DNA from: Myxococcales bacterium
GTDB taxonomy: Bacteria > Myxococcota_A > Polyangia > Haliangiales > Haliangiaceae
Length of the DNA stretch: 64,000 nucleotides
Assembly: GCA_016717005.1 (NCBI GenBank)
Contig: JADJUF010000012.1
Location: forward strand, 1 to 64,000
Direction of reading: 5' to 3'
The translations under genes were made by a program, and so were the position numbers. Of the stretch, positions 42,317-50,404 are shown one piece after another; positions within the stretch are counted from its first letter, which is position 1, and each line of letters begins with the position of its first letter. The notes under the pieces are model-generated. The model saw only the letters and a list, made by a program, of their open reading frames with translations, searched no databases and was not told the origin of the DNA.

Positions 42317-42480
42317 TAGTACCTCGCCGCAGTGGATCTGACCGGTTGCGGGCGTCGAGGCGCGCCGAGCGCAAGGCGAACCGACGACGGGCTCCTCGCT
42401 GGAACTCGAGGAGGTTCAACGCAGCGATCGGCGATGGATCGGCGTCCTCAACCGGTCAAATTCATTGCGGCGAGGTACTA
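42317..42480. mobile_element. 164-bp MITE-like element with 32-bp terminal inverted repeats
   Basis: The first 32 bases (TAGTACCTCGCCGCAGTGGA...) match the complement of the last 32 (TAGTACCTCGCCGCAATGAA...) with about four mismatches. Both ends are bordered by CTAG (42316-42319 and 42478-42481), the preferred target of IS630-type elements, which duplicate TA. There is no gene inside. It probably moves with a transposase encoded elsewhere. Confidence 0.75.
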
Positions 42481-42537
42481 GCTCGGATGGTGGTCCGGGC
42501 GACCACTCCGCGCCCACCGCTGGACTACAGTGCGGCC

Positions 42538-43332
42538 ATGCGCTGCGCATGGTCCCTGGTCCTGGCATCGTCCGGCGGCGTCTTGATCGCGTGCGGTGGT
42601 GCGCCGGCGCGGACCGCGCCGCCGGCGGCGCGACCGCTGTGCGTCGATCCAGCGGCGCCCGGCGGCATCGCGTTCGACGCGGCCGCCGGCGACGACGCGG
42701 GCGAGCCCGGTGACGAGCCCGCGGCCGCGGCGCTGCCCGCGGACTGGGTCGTGCTGGCGGCGGCGCCCGACGACGCGGGCGGGCGCCTGCTGGTCGGGGT
42801 CGAGGGCGACTGCGGCCAGACGTCGGACGCCGACCGGTGCAACCCGACGCTGTTCGCGGTGCCGGCCGGCGCGACGCCGACGGTCCGGGCCCGGGCCGAG
42901 CTCCAGTTCGACGTCGAGCTCGCCGCGATCGGCGATCTGCCGGTCCGCGTCGTCGGGCTGGCGGTCGACGATCGCGACGGCGACGGGGCGCGCGACGTGT
43001 GGGTCACCTACGAGCTGATGGGCCCGCCGCAGCCCGCGGTCGGATCGACGACGACGACCTGGGTGGCGTCGTTCGCGGTCGAGACCCTCGCGCCGCACCT
43101 GACGGCGCAGGTCGGCGCGCAGCCCGAGGCCGAGGTGCTCGACCTGTGCACGTCGACGCTGCACGCGGTCGACGCCGACTGCGACGGCGATCTCGACGTG
43201 GTCCAGGTCGAGACCTGCCAGCCGCAGCTGTGCGCCGGCGATGAGCCCGATCCCGAGACGTGCGCGGCCGGGCCGACCACGCGCTCGATCGTGCACGTCC
43301 GCCAGGCCGACGGAGGCCTGCGCGCGCGCTGA
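42538..43332 (+). CDS. predicted lipoprotein with a calcium-binding-like repeat
   Basis: A 264-residue protein. ATG 42538 begins MRCAWSLVLASSGGVLIACG, a lipoprotein signal ending in LIAC. An acidic Ala-rich linker (AAAGDDAGEPGDEPAAAALP) leads to a beta-rich domain. VDDRDGDGARDVWVTYEL and VDADCDGDLDVVQVETCQ both carry D-x-D-G-D-x-x-D loops, as in FG-GAP/dockerin-type calcium sites. Six or more cysteines in the C-terminal half (CTSTLHAVDADC, CQPQLCAGDEPDPETC) could form disulfides. Likely surface-exposed. The MITE-like element ends about 58 nt upstream. Function unknown. Confidence 0.7.
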   Translation: MRCAWSLVLASSGGVLIACGGAPARTAPPAARPLCVDPAAPGGIAFDAAAGDDAGEPGDEPAAAALPADWVVLAAAPDDAGGRLLVGVEGDCGQTSDADRCNPTLFAVPAGATPTVRARAELQFDVELAAIGDLPVRVVGLAVDDRDGDGARDVWVTYELMGPPQPAVGSTTTTWVASFAVETLAPHLTAQVGAQPEAEVLDLCTSTLHAVDADCDGDLDVVQVETCQPQLCAGDEPDPETCAAGPTTRSIVHVRQADGGLRAR

Positions 43333-43368
43333 TCCCGATCGCCGCGGACCGCTCGACCGCGCCCGCGG

Positions 43369-44226
43369 TCAGAACCGGTGCCACGCGGCGGGTTCGCGCG
43401 CGCCGGACGCGCCGGCCTCGACGTACCGCGGGGCCCACCAGCGCGTGTGTTGCGCGGCGTCGGTGGAGCCGTAGCCCGACTCGTTCCACAGGTAGAAGCT
43501 GGTGATCGCGTCGGCGGCGTCGTAGAGGACCGCGACGAACGTCGGGCCGTCGCCGGCCACTGGCCGGACGGTGAAGCGCCACTCGTACATGGTCCGGGCC
43601 TTGGCGACGCGCACCAGCGGACGCCCCGGGATCAGGCGGTAGTCGCCGGCCGGCAACCTGACCCGCGCGCCGCGCTCGACGAGGTACTCGTACGCGACGC
43701 CGGTGCGCCAGGCGTAGGGGCCCAGGTGCTGTCCGACCGGCGGGTTCTGGATCCGCGCGAGGTCGGCGCGGTCGTCCTGCTGCTCGTAGTCGGCGCTGCC
43801 GCCGCCGCGGTTGACCAGGCCGCCCCAGTTGATCTGGCGGGTCCGCGTGCCGGCGGGCCCGTCGACGTCCTGGAGGCCGCCGTGGGCCCAGGTGCCGTTG
43901 TTGAAGTTCACCTGCAGCGCGAAGAAGTTGAGGCCGGTCGGCGCGACCCGGTCGACGACGACGCGGGCGCTGGCGGCGACGAGCTCGCCGGGCGCGTCGA
44001 ACGCGACGTGGGTGCGCGGATCGTCCTCGCCGCCGCCGATGCCGAACAGCGCCGGCGTGGCGGGCGCGATCGGCGCGGCCGGCGCGGGCGTCAGGGGCGG
44101 CGTGGGTGCGCGACGGCGCGCGTCGACGGTGCGCGCGTGGTGGCGGTGGTGCCAGCCGTGGCCGCGCCGCCGGCGATCGGCCGCCGCCGGGGCCGCGAGC
44201 ACGGACAACCCGACCAGGCTGGTCAA
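43369..44226 (-). CDS. secreted protein of unknown function
   Basis: The product is about 285 residues from TTG 44226. The N-terminus LTSLVGLSVLAAPAAADRRR is a short signal peptide; an earlier start may exist in the overlapping upstream sequence. After a His/Arg/Pro-rich linker the mature domain is beta-rich, with TGLNFFALQVNFNNGTWAHG, QINWGGLVNRGGGSADYEQQ and MYEWRFTVRPVAGDGPTFVA. Trp/Tyr-rich strands suggest a beta-sandwich that binds a ligand, possibly carbohydrate. There is no catalytic motif. It is convergent with the lipoprotein at 42538-43332. Confidence 0.65.
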   Translation of the reverse strand: MTSLVGLSVLAAPAAADRRRRGHGWHHRHHARTVDARRRAPTPPLTPAPAAPIAPATPALFGIGGGEDDPRTHVAFDAPGELVAASARVVVDRVAPTGLNFFALQVNFNNGTWAHGGLQDVDGPAGTRTRQINWGGLVNRGGGSADYEQQDDRADLARIQNPPVGQHLGPYAWRTGVAYEYLVERGARVRLPAGDYRLIPGRPLVRVAKARTMYEWRFTVRPVAGDGPTFVAVLYDAADAITSFYLWNESGYGSTDAAQHTRWWAPRYVEAGASGAREPAAWHRF

Positions 44227-44354
44227 GGCGACGACGGCGATCGAGCGGTTGCACAGCAGGGATCACCGACGAGGACGGCCGGGCGGGTATTCATCGGCCG
44301 TCGGCGGGCGCCCCGCGCGCGCCAGGCCTGGTGCGCGGCGCGGCGCGGCGCGGC

Positions 44355-44600
44355 TCAGGCGTCGGCGGGGTCGACCGGCCGCAGGTCGCGCGCGCACGCG
44401 GCGCCGGGCTCGAACGCGAGCTGGCCGCGATAGATCGCGTAGAGGCGTGGCCGCAGCTCGGCCCAGCTCGCGACGATCTCGTCGGGCGCGTCGGCGGTCG
44501 GCGCGGCGGTCGGCGGCGGCCGCGGCGACGACGCCGGCACGGCGCAGCCGGTGGCGCTCGCGATGATCATCGCCGCGACGCGGCCCAGGCGCGGACTCAC
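44355..44600 (-). CDS. small lipoprotein
   Basis: An 81-residue protein starting at GTG 44600, which overlaps the TetR stop codon (GTGA). The signal MSPRLGRVAAMIIASATGCA ends in a lipobox (ATGC). The mature part is Pro/Ala-rich, with a short motif region SWAELRPRLYAIYRGQLAFE and a single pair of later residues C-A-R-D. Translational coupling to the regulator suggests they are expressed together, but the role is unknown. Confidence 0.6.
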   Translation of the reverse strand: MSPRLGRVAAMIIASATGCAVPASSPRPPPTAAPTADAPDEIVASWAELRPRLYAIYRGQLAFEPGAACARDLRPVDPADA

Positions 44601-45235
44601 GCGACCGCGTCCAGCGCGACGTCGGCGGGGCGCGCGGTGGCCAGCGCGAGGCCGGTCACGAGCGCGTCGATCACGAGCATGCCGTCCCGCTGCACCGCCG
44701 CCGGGTCGTCGGCGTGGGCCATGCTCATCGCGATCTCGCTGACCGCGGCCAGGAGCATGCGCGCCGCCATCGTCAGCGGCAGCTGCGGCCCGAGCCGACC
44801 CTCGTCGCGCAGCCCGGTCACCAGCGCGGTGACCAGGCCCAGGCCGATGGCGTGGTCGATCGAGCGGCCCTCGACCCGGTCGAGCACGCCCGGCGCGTCG
44901 CGCAGGACGATCCGCGCGTACGCGGGCTCGGCCGACGCGGCGAAGAACGCGCCGACCGCGGCGAACAGCCGGGCCCGCGCGTCACCAGCGCAGGCGGCGA
45001 CCGCGTCGCTCACCTGGACCGCGAGCTCCTCCTCCATCTCGAGGTAGACCGCGGTGAGCAGCGCGGCCTTGCTCTTGAAGTGGTGGTAGAGCGCGCCCTT
45101 GGTCAGCCGCGCCCGCGCGGCGATGTCGTCGAGCGACGCCTGGGCGTAGCCGCGGGCGGCGAACTCGTGACGGGCCGCGGCCAGGAGCGCTCGTCGCGTG
45201 TCCTCGACATGGAGCGCGCGGCGCGTGACGGCCAT
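44597..45235 (-). CDS. TetR-family transcriptional regulator
   Basis: A 212-residue protein with a TetR N-terminal helix-turn-helix: TRRALLAAARHEFAARGYAQ, ASLDDIAARARLTKGALYHH, FKSK (about 13-60). The C-terminal ligand-binding helices (AARMLLAAVSEIAMSMAHAD) are diverged, as usual, so the inducer is unknown. Start ATG 45235 lies 69 nt from the divergent gene at 45304. A perfect 6-1-6 palindrome sits between them, so it most likely represses itself and the beta-helix/cytochrome pair. It is co-translated with the small lipoprotein at 44355-44600. Confidence 0.88.
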   Translation of the reverse strand: MAVTRRALHVEDTRRALLAAARHEFAARGYAQASLDDIAARARLTKGALYHHFKSKAALLTAVYLEMEEELAVQVSDAVAACAGDARARLFAAVGAFFAASAEPAYARIVLRDAPGVLDRVEGRSIDHAIGLGLVTALVTGLRDEGRLGPQLPLTMAARMLLAAVSEIAMSMAHADDPAAVQRDGMLVIDALVTGLALATARPADVALDAVA

Positions 45236-45242
45236 ACCCGGA

Positions 45243-45255
45243 GTATGTTACATAC
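45243..45255. promoter_or_regulatory. candidate TetR operator
   Basis: GTATGTTACATAC is a perfect inverted repeat with 6-bp arms and one central base, 8 nt upstream of the TetR start and 49 nt upstream of ATG 45304. It is unusually AT-rich for this genome. Binding is inferred. Confidence 0.55.
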
Positions 45256-45275
45256 CGCAGGAATGCTCAAGCCAG

Positions 45276-45294
45276 GTGCGGCACGATACCGCAC
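45276..45294 (+). promoter_or_regulatory. hairpin just upstream of the ribosome site
   Basis: GTGCGG...CCGCAC (6-bp stem, 7-nt loop) ends directly before GGAGGA (45295-45300) of the beta-helix gene. In the transcript it could tune translation, or it could be a second protein-binding site. Weak evidence. Confidence 0.35.
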
Positions 45295-45303
45295 GGAGGA
45301 CTC

Positions 45304-46667
45304 ATGACTCGAACGATGTTCACGGCGGCCGCGCTGGTGGTGGCCCTCGCTGCCTGCGGCGGCGACGACAACAACTTCCCGACCAACTCGTGCGCGGACG
45401 TCACCGGGACGTGCGTGCAGATCAACGGCGGCGACGTCGAGCTCTTGCAGACGACCGTGAACACGATCGCGCCGGGCACGACGATCGTGCTCGGCTCGGG
45501 CACGTTCGCGATGACCAACTCGCTGACGATCCGCTCGGCCGGCACCCACCTCATCGGCCAGGGCATCGACGTCACGATCCTCGACTACGCGACGACCGCG
45601 GCGCAGGTCAACGGCGTCGACGTCCAGGGCGACGACTTCCTGGTCCAGGACCTGACCGTGCAGGACGCGCCCAAGGACGGCATCCGGGTCGAGGCCAGCG
45701 ACGGCGTCGTGTTCCGCCGGATCAAGGCGGCGTGGTCGACCCCGTCGGACTCGACCAACGGCGCCTACGGCATCTACCCGGTCAAGTCCCAGCACGTGCT
45801 GGTCGAGGACAGCCAGGCCGTGAACGCGTCCGACGCCGGCCTGTACGTCGGGCAGTGTCAGCACGTGATCGTCCGCAACAACACGGTCACCGGCAACGTC
45901 GCCGGCCTCGAGATCGAGAACACCCAGTACGCCGACGTCTACGGCAACACCGCCGACGACAACACCGGCGGCATCGTCGTGTTCGACCTGCCCGGCAACC
46001 CGATCGTCGGGCGCGACGTGCGGCTGCGCGACAACATCATCCGCAACAACAACCACGTCAACTTCGCCCCGGCGGCACGGTCGCGTCGATCCCGTCGGGG
46101 ACCGGCACGTTCGCGATGGCGTCGCGCCGGGTCGAGATCACCGGCAACACCTACGAGAACAACAACACCGGCGACATCGCGCTGGTCAGCGGCCTGGTGA
46201 TCGAGGGCCGCGAGACCAGCTGGGAGCTCGACACGACGACGATCGCCGGCCAGTGGAACGACCTCGGGCTGATCCCCGGCGCCGGCGCCAACACGATCAC
46301 CAACTACCGCAGCGAGAACATCGTCGTCGCCGGGAACACCCACACCGGCTCGGGGCTGCACCCCGACACCGCCGACCCGCTCCAGTTCGGCGTGCTGCTC
46401 ATCCTCACCTACGCGACCAACCCGGTCGACAGCGTGCTCTACGACAGCATCGGCGAGGCGGGGTTCGACTCGACCGACCCGACGATGAACACCAACGACA
46501 ACCACATCTGCGTCGGCGGCAACACCAACGGCACGTTCGCGAGCATGAACCTCGCCGTGCAGTCGGCCGCGAACCTGGTCCCGTTCTTCCGGCCGGCGGC
46601 GCCGTTCGCGCCGTTCGATTGCACGACGCTCGCCGGCGGCCCGATCGCCGACGTCGTCCTGCCCTGA
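45304..46667 (+). CDS. parallel beta-helix repeat lipoprotein (TIGR03805-type), one frame break
   Basis: The product is about 454 residues. GGAGG precedes ATG 45304. The signal MTRTMFTAAALVVALAACGG ends in LAAC. The body is a right-handed beta-helix with repeated GV/GIxV and N-N-T rungs (GVDVQGDDFLVQDLTVQDAP, VIVRNNTVTGNVAGLEIENT, VRLRDNIIRNNNHVNFAP). The frame breaks near 46073, where one base in a CCCC/GG run is missing. The next frame reads GGTVASIPSGTGTFAMASRR and continues to the end. This family occurs next to SO2930-type dihaem cytochromes, and that is the gene 16 nt downstream. Probably a periplasmic or surface substrate-binding or degrading component. Confidence 0.85.
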
Positions 46668-46682
46668 GGCCCGGAGGCTGTC

Positions 46683-47852
46683 ATGCGGAGCTCCTGCACG
46701 CTGGGCCTGGCGGCGCTCGCGGTCGCGGTCACCGTCGGCTGCGGTGGTGACGACGGCGGCGGTGGCGTCGATCTGAGCCAGCCGGTCCACGTCGACGTCA
46801 CCGCGTCGCCCCCGACCACGCTGTCGGCGTACAACCTGTTCGCCTGGGACCCGGCCACCGGCACCACGTTCAACCCCACCGACGATCGGGTCGTCGCGTA
46901 CGACCTCAACGCGCCGCTGTTCTCGGACTACGCGCAGAAGCAACGCGCGGTGTACCTGCCCGCGGGCGCGGCGGCGACGTTCGATCCCGAGCTGGTGTTC
47001 GACCTGCCGGTGGGCTCGGTGCTGCTCAAGAACTTCGCGTTCCCGGCCGACCTGCGGGCGCCGACCGTCGGCGTGCGCCTGATCGAGACCCGGCTCCTGG
47101 TCCGGTACCCGGACGGCTGGCGGCCGCTGCCCTACGTCTGGAACGACGACCAGACCGACGCCGAGCTGGCGCCCGCGGGCGACGTCCAGGTGATCAGCTT
47201 CGTCGACGACGACGGCCTGCCGCGGACGTCGAACTACCTGGTGCCGCAGAAGAACCAGTGCGAGACCTGCCACGCCCGCAAGGCCAGCCCGACCGCGGCG
47301 CCGGCGATCGTACCGATCGGCGTCAAGGCCCGGCACCTGAACCGCACCTACCCGTACGGCGGCGCGGTCGGCACGGTCAACCAGCTCGATCGCCTGGGCG
47401 CGCTGGGCATGCTGACCGGCGCGCCGCCGACCGCGTCGATCCCGGCGGCGTACGATCTGCGCGTGCTCGACGCCGGCGGCGTCGCGGCGATCCCGCCGGC
47501 CGACCTCGATCAGGCCGCGCGCTCGTACCTGGACATCAACTGCGCGCACTGCCACGACCCGAACGCGGTGCAGGGCATCACGTCGCAGCTGTTCCTCGGG
47601 CACGACAACGTCGACCTGTTCCGGCTGGGGTACTGCAAGCGCCCGGGCAGCGCCGGCGCCGGCACCGGCGGGTTCGCGTTCGACATCGTCCCGGGCGATC
47701 CCGACACGTCCATCCTGTACTTCCGGCTGTCGACCGAGGAGGTCGGCGCGATGATGCCGCTGCTGGGCCGGTCGCTGACCCACACCAAGGGCGCGGCGCT
47801 GATCCACGCGTGGATCGCCGCGATGCCGCCGGTCGACTGCACGACGATGTGA
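46683..47852 (+). CDS. SO2930-family dihaem c-type cytochrome lipoprotein (TIGR03806-type)
   Basis: A 389-residue protein. GGAGG precedes ATG 46683. The signal RSSCTLGLAALAVAVTVGCG gives a lipoprotein. Two c-type haem motifs are visible: KNQCETCHARKASP (about 194) and NCAHCHDPNAVQ (about 285). The N-terminal AYNLFAWDPATG and LNAPLFSDYAQKQRAVYLP are typical of the family. C-terminal MMPLLGRSLTHTKGAALIHA supplies a Met as a likely axial ligand. It probably passes electrons in the periplasm. Pairing with the beta-helix protein in one operon is the usual arrangement of this family and implies a joint role. Control by the divergent TetR is inferred. Confidence 0.9.
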   Translation: MRSSCTLGLAALAVAVTVGCGGDDGGGGVDLSQPVHVDVTASPPTTLSAYNLFAWDPATGTTFNPTDDRVVAYDLNAPLFSDYAQKQRAVYLPAGAAATFDPELVFDLPVGSVLLKNFAFPADLRAPTVGVRLIETRLLVRYPDGWRPLPYVWNDDQTDAELAPAGDVQVISFVDDDGLPRTSNYLVPQKNQCETCHARKASPTAAPAIVPIGVKARHLNRTYPYGGAVGTVNQLDRLGALGMLTGAPPTASIPAAYDLRVLDAGGVAAIPPADLDQAARSYLDINCAHCHDPNAVQGITSQLFLGHDNVDLFRLGYCKRPGSAGAGTGGFAFDIVPGDPDTSILYFRLSTEEVGAMMPLLGRSLTHTKGAALIHAWIAAMPPVDCTTM

Positions 47853-47871
47853 GCGCGGCGCGCTCGTCGGA

Positions 47872-48152
47872 TCAACGCTCGGTCGGGGCGGTCGGGGCGG
47901 TCGGGCGGTCGGGGCGGTCGGGGCGGTCGGGGCGGTCGGGGCGGTCGGGGCGGTCGGGGCGGTCGGGGCGGTCGGGGCGGTCGGGGCGGTCGGGGCGGTC
48001 GGCTCAGCCTGCGCGACCTCGACCCAGTAGATCTGCTTGTGCGCGCGCGCCGTGAACGCCGCCTCCATCGCCTCGGCGTCGGCGCGATCGGTGAACCGCG
48101 CCATCACCGCCCGGTTGCCGTTGTCGTCCTGCCGCACCACCAGGTAGCCCAT
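47872..48152 (-). CDS. small protein with a (Pro-Thr-Ala)n tail (one frame break in the repeat)
   Basis: ATG 48152 reads MGYLVVRQDDNGNRAVMARF and then TDRADAEAMEAAFTARAHKQ, a compact alpha/beta head of about 45 residues ending IYWVEVAQAE. The rest is a Pro-Thr-Ala tripeptide repeat encoded by a 9-bp tandem repeat. One unit is 8 bp, which throws the frame. Adding one base gives ...PTAPTAPTER and a stop at 47872, just past the cytochrome stop, which strongly suggests a homopolymer deletion. The tail would be an extended rigid linker. No signal peptide is present, so it is cytoplasmic. Confidence 0.65.
47881..47996. repeat. 9-bp tandem repeat GGTCGGGGC, about 13 copies
   Basis: Units are identical except the third (47899-47906), which lacks one G. 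Read on the minus strand each unit encodes Pro-Thr-Ala. Such an array can vary in copy number by slippage, changing the tail length of the protein it encodes. Confidence 0.9.
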
Positions 48153-48267
48153 GCCACAAGGATGCCTGAGACGCGCGCCGCGTTGCGCGCGATCGCGGCG
48201 CGTCGGCGCCACGGCGCGATCGCGATCTCGTCGTGCCGCTGCCTGGGCGCGGGTAGGATGTCGGGGC

Positions 48268-49278
48268 ATGGACCTGGCAGACCTGCGCGCGTGGCTGACG
48301 TCGATCCCCGAGGTCGAGCTGGCGGAGCCGGCGGCGGTGGCCCGCGCGATGGACGACGAGGCGGCGTACCTGGCGTCGGACGAGGCGATGGCGAGCCTGG
48401 CGCGCGACACCTACTGGCCGAAGTGGCGATCGCCGTGGTGGAGCATGGTGCTGCTCGACGAGCTGGGCGCGGCGGCGCGGATCCCAGCGCGGGCGGTGGC
48501 GGCGATGGTCGCGGGGCTCGACCGCCTGCCGCTGCACACGTTCCCGCTCCGCGACGAGGACTGGCCGCCGGGCGCCGATCGTGCGCGGGACGCGTCGTGC
48601 CACTGCGCGCTGGGGTCGATGGATCGCGTGCTGACGGCGTGCGGCGTCGACGTCGAGGCGGCGCTGCCGTGGACCGCCGCGTGGTACCCCCGCTACCAGC
48701 TGGCCGACGGCGGCTACACCTGCGACGAGCGCGCGTACCTGGTGGCCGACGAGTGCCCGAGCTCGATGGTGGGCACGATCGCGCCGCTCGAGGCGATGAC
48801 CCGGCGGGCGGCGAGCGCGGCGTGCGACCGGGCGGCCGCGATGGTGCTGGGGCGCGCGCTGGTGCACGGCTCGGCGACGCGGCACAACGCCGAGGAGCGC
48901 GTGGCGGCCGAGCGCTGGGGGGCGCTGTGCTTCCCGCGGTTCTACTTCTACGACACGCTGCGTGGGCTGGCGGCGGTGGTGGCGTGGGCGACCGCGCACG
49001 GCCGCGCGCTGCCGCTGGCCGCGGTGGCGCCGACGGTGGCGGCCCTGGCGGCGCGCTCGCCCGACGGGACGCTGCGGGTCGAGCGGCGCGCGTTCGAGGG
49101 CAAGACCGGCTGGACCTGCGACCCGGCCGGCGCGTGGGTGCGGCGGCCGACGACGACCTGGCCGCTGCTCGAGGCGGTGAGCGAGCTCGGCGCGGTGAGC
49201 CCGGCGCTGACGCGGCAGTGGCAGGCGACCCGGCGGGGCCTGCTGGCGCTGATCGAGCGCGATCAGCTGACGGGCTGA
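48268..49278 (+). CDS. hypothetical protein, possibly of the prenyltransferase/squalene-cyclase-like helical toroid type
   Basis: A 336-residue protein with no signal peptide. ATG 48268 is chosen because codon use drops upstream. Features are WPKWRSPWWSMVLLDELGAA, YQLADGGYTCDERAYLVADE, ECPSSMVGTIAPLEAMTRR and LCFPRFYFYDTLRGLAAVV. The GGYTCDE and CPSSMVGTIAPL pattern with alternating helices resembles alpha/alpha-toroid prenyltransferase or squalene-oxidase-like repeats, but the DCTAE acid motif is not seen. The assignment is tentative. It is divergent from the (PTA)n gene, with 115 nt between them. Confidence 0.6.
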   Translation: MDLADLRAWLTSIPEVELAEPAAVARAMDDEAAYLASDEAMASLARDTYWPKWRSPWWSMVLLDELGAAARIPARAVAAMVAGLDRLPLHTFPLRDEDWPPGADRARDASCHCALGSMDRVLTACGVDVEAALPWTAAWYPRYQLADGGYTCDERAYLVADECPSSMVGTIAPLEAMTRRAASAACDRAAAMVLGRALVHGSATRHNAEERVAAERWGALCFPRFYFYDTLRGLAAVVAWATAHGRALPLAAVAPTVAALAARSPDGTLRVERRAFEGKTGWTCDPAGAWVRRPTTTWPLLEAVSELGAVSPALTRQWQATRRGLLALIERDQLTG

Positions 49279-49316
49279 GCGCGATGCGCGCGGCGGGCGC
49301 GCGGTGGCGTCGTCGG

Positions 49317-50360
49317 CTACGGCGTGTGGAGCCGCGCGATGAGCGCGGCGGTCGCGTCGCGATCGACGTGGACGATCAGCCGCAGCTCGGCCCCGTGGAT
49401 CCCGAGCCGGACGTCGGTGACCAGGGGCGCGGTGTCGGGATCGGCGCGCAGCGCGGGCACCTGGAGGCGCACGAGGTCGCCGAAGCGCGCGGCCGCGTCG
49501 GCGGTGGCGAACGTGACGTCGACGTCGAGCTCGAGCTCGTCGCCGAGGTCGAGGCCCGCGCGCACGGCGACCGGGCCGGCGAGCAGCCCGTCGGGCAGGC
49601 CGAGCGGCGCGAGGTCCGCCGGCGCGACCAGCGCGGCGAGCCACACCATGCGCGCGTGATCGGCCGTGGCCGCCAGCGCGACCAGGTCGGGCGTGGCCTT
49701 GGGCGCGCGCGGATCGAGCGCGGCGGCCAGCCAGTCCTCGCGGCTGGCGTAGATCGGGCCGCTGATCTTCGACCAGGCCACGACGTCGTCGACGGCGCCG
49801 GCGCCGTCGGCGTAGTAGACCGTGCGGCCCGACAGCGGCTTGTGCTCGATCGTCGCGCCGTCCTTGCCCAGCAGCGTGGCCGTCAGGCACGGGGCGGTCG
49901 CGCGCTCGGTGAGCGCGGGGCCGAGGAAGTAGACCTGCTCGCCCTGGAGCCCGACCCCGGCGATGACGACCTGCGCGAACTGCGCCGTCGTGATCGACCT
50001 GCACGCCGGCGGGCTCGCGCCGATGATGATCGCCAGGAGCTCGCGCAGCGCCCCGCCCGCGGCGCCGCGCGCGAGGCGGGCCACGTCGGCGCCGAGCACG
50101 TAGCGGGCCCCGGCCGGCACCTGCGGGAGCACCGCGAGCACGTGCAGCGGCGCCGCGGGCGCGGTCCACGGCGGCGCGTCGGGCAGCTCACCCGGCCTCG
50201 GCCCGGGCGGCGTCGGCTCGGGCGGCGTCGGCTCGGGCCCGGCGACGTCGGGGGCGACCGGCGCGGGGGCGACCGGCGCGGGGGCGACCGGCGCCGATCG
50301 ACCGGGCGGGTGACCGCCGCAGGCGATCGCCAGGAGCAGACACGACAGCCACGCGCGCAT
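49317..50360 (-). CDS. lipoprotein of unknown function
   Basis: A 347-residue protein from ATG 50360. MRAWLSCLLLAIACGGHPPG is a lipoprotein signal. Two Pro/Ala repeats follow (VAPAPVAPAPVAP, then EPTPPEPTPPGP). The body (about 75-347) alternates strands and helices, with VPAGARYVLGADVARLARGA, FAQVVIAGVGLQGEQVYFLG and ALDPRAPKATPDLVALAATA. Several myxobacterial lipoproteins have this layout (a cleavage-site linker plus a large alpha/beta domain), but no family is recognised. It lies 44 nt downstream of the VWA lipoprotein and may share its transcript. Confidence 0.65.
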   Translation of the reverse strand: MRAWLSCLLLAIACGGHPPGRSAPVAPAPVAPAPVAPDVAGPEPTPPEPTPPGPRPGELPDAPPWTAPAAPLHVLAVLPQVPAGARYVLGADVARLARGAAGGALRELLAIIIGASPPACRSITTAQFAQVVIAGVGLQGEQVYFLGPALTERATAPCLTATLLGKDGATIEHKPLSGRTVYYADGAGAVDDVVAWSKISGPIYASREDWLAAALDPRAPKATPDLVALAATADHARMVWLAALVAPADLAPLGLPDGLLAGPVAVRAGLDLGDELELDVDVTFATADAAARFGDLVRLQVPALRADPDTAPLVTDVRLGIHGAELRLIVHVDRDATAALIARLHTP

Positions 50361-50404
50361 ACGACCAGGTATCACGCCGAGGTCGCGGCCGGCGCCGCGG
50401 CGCG

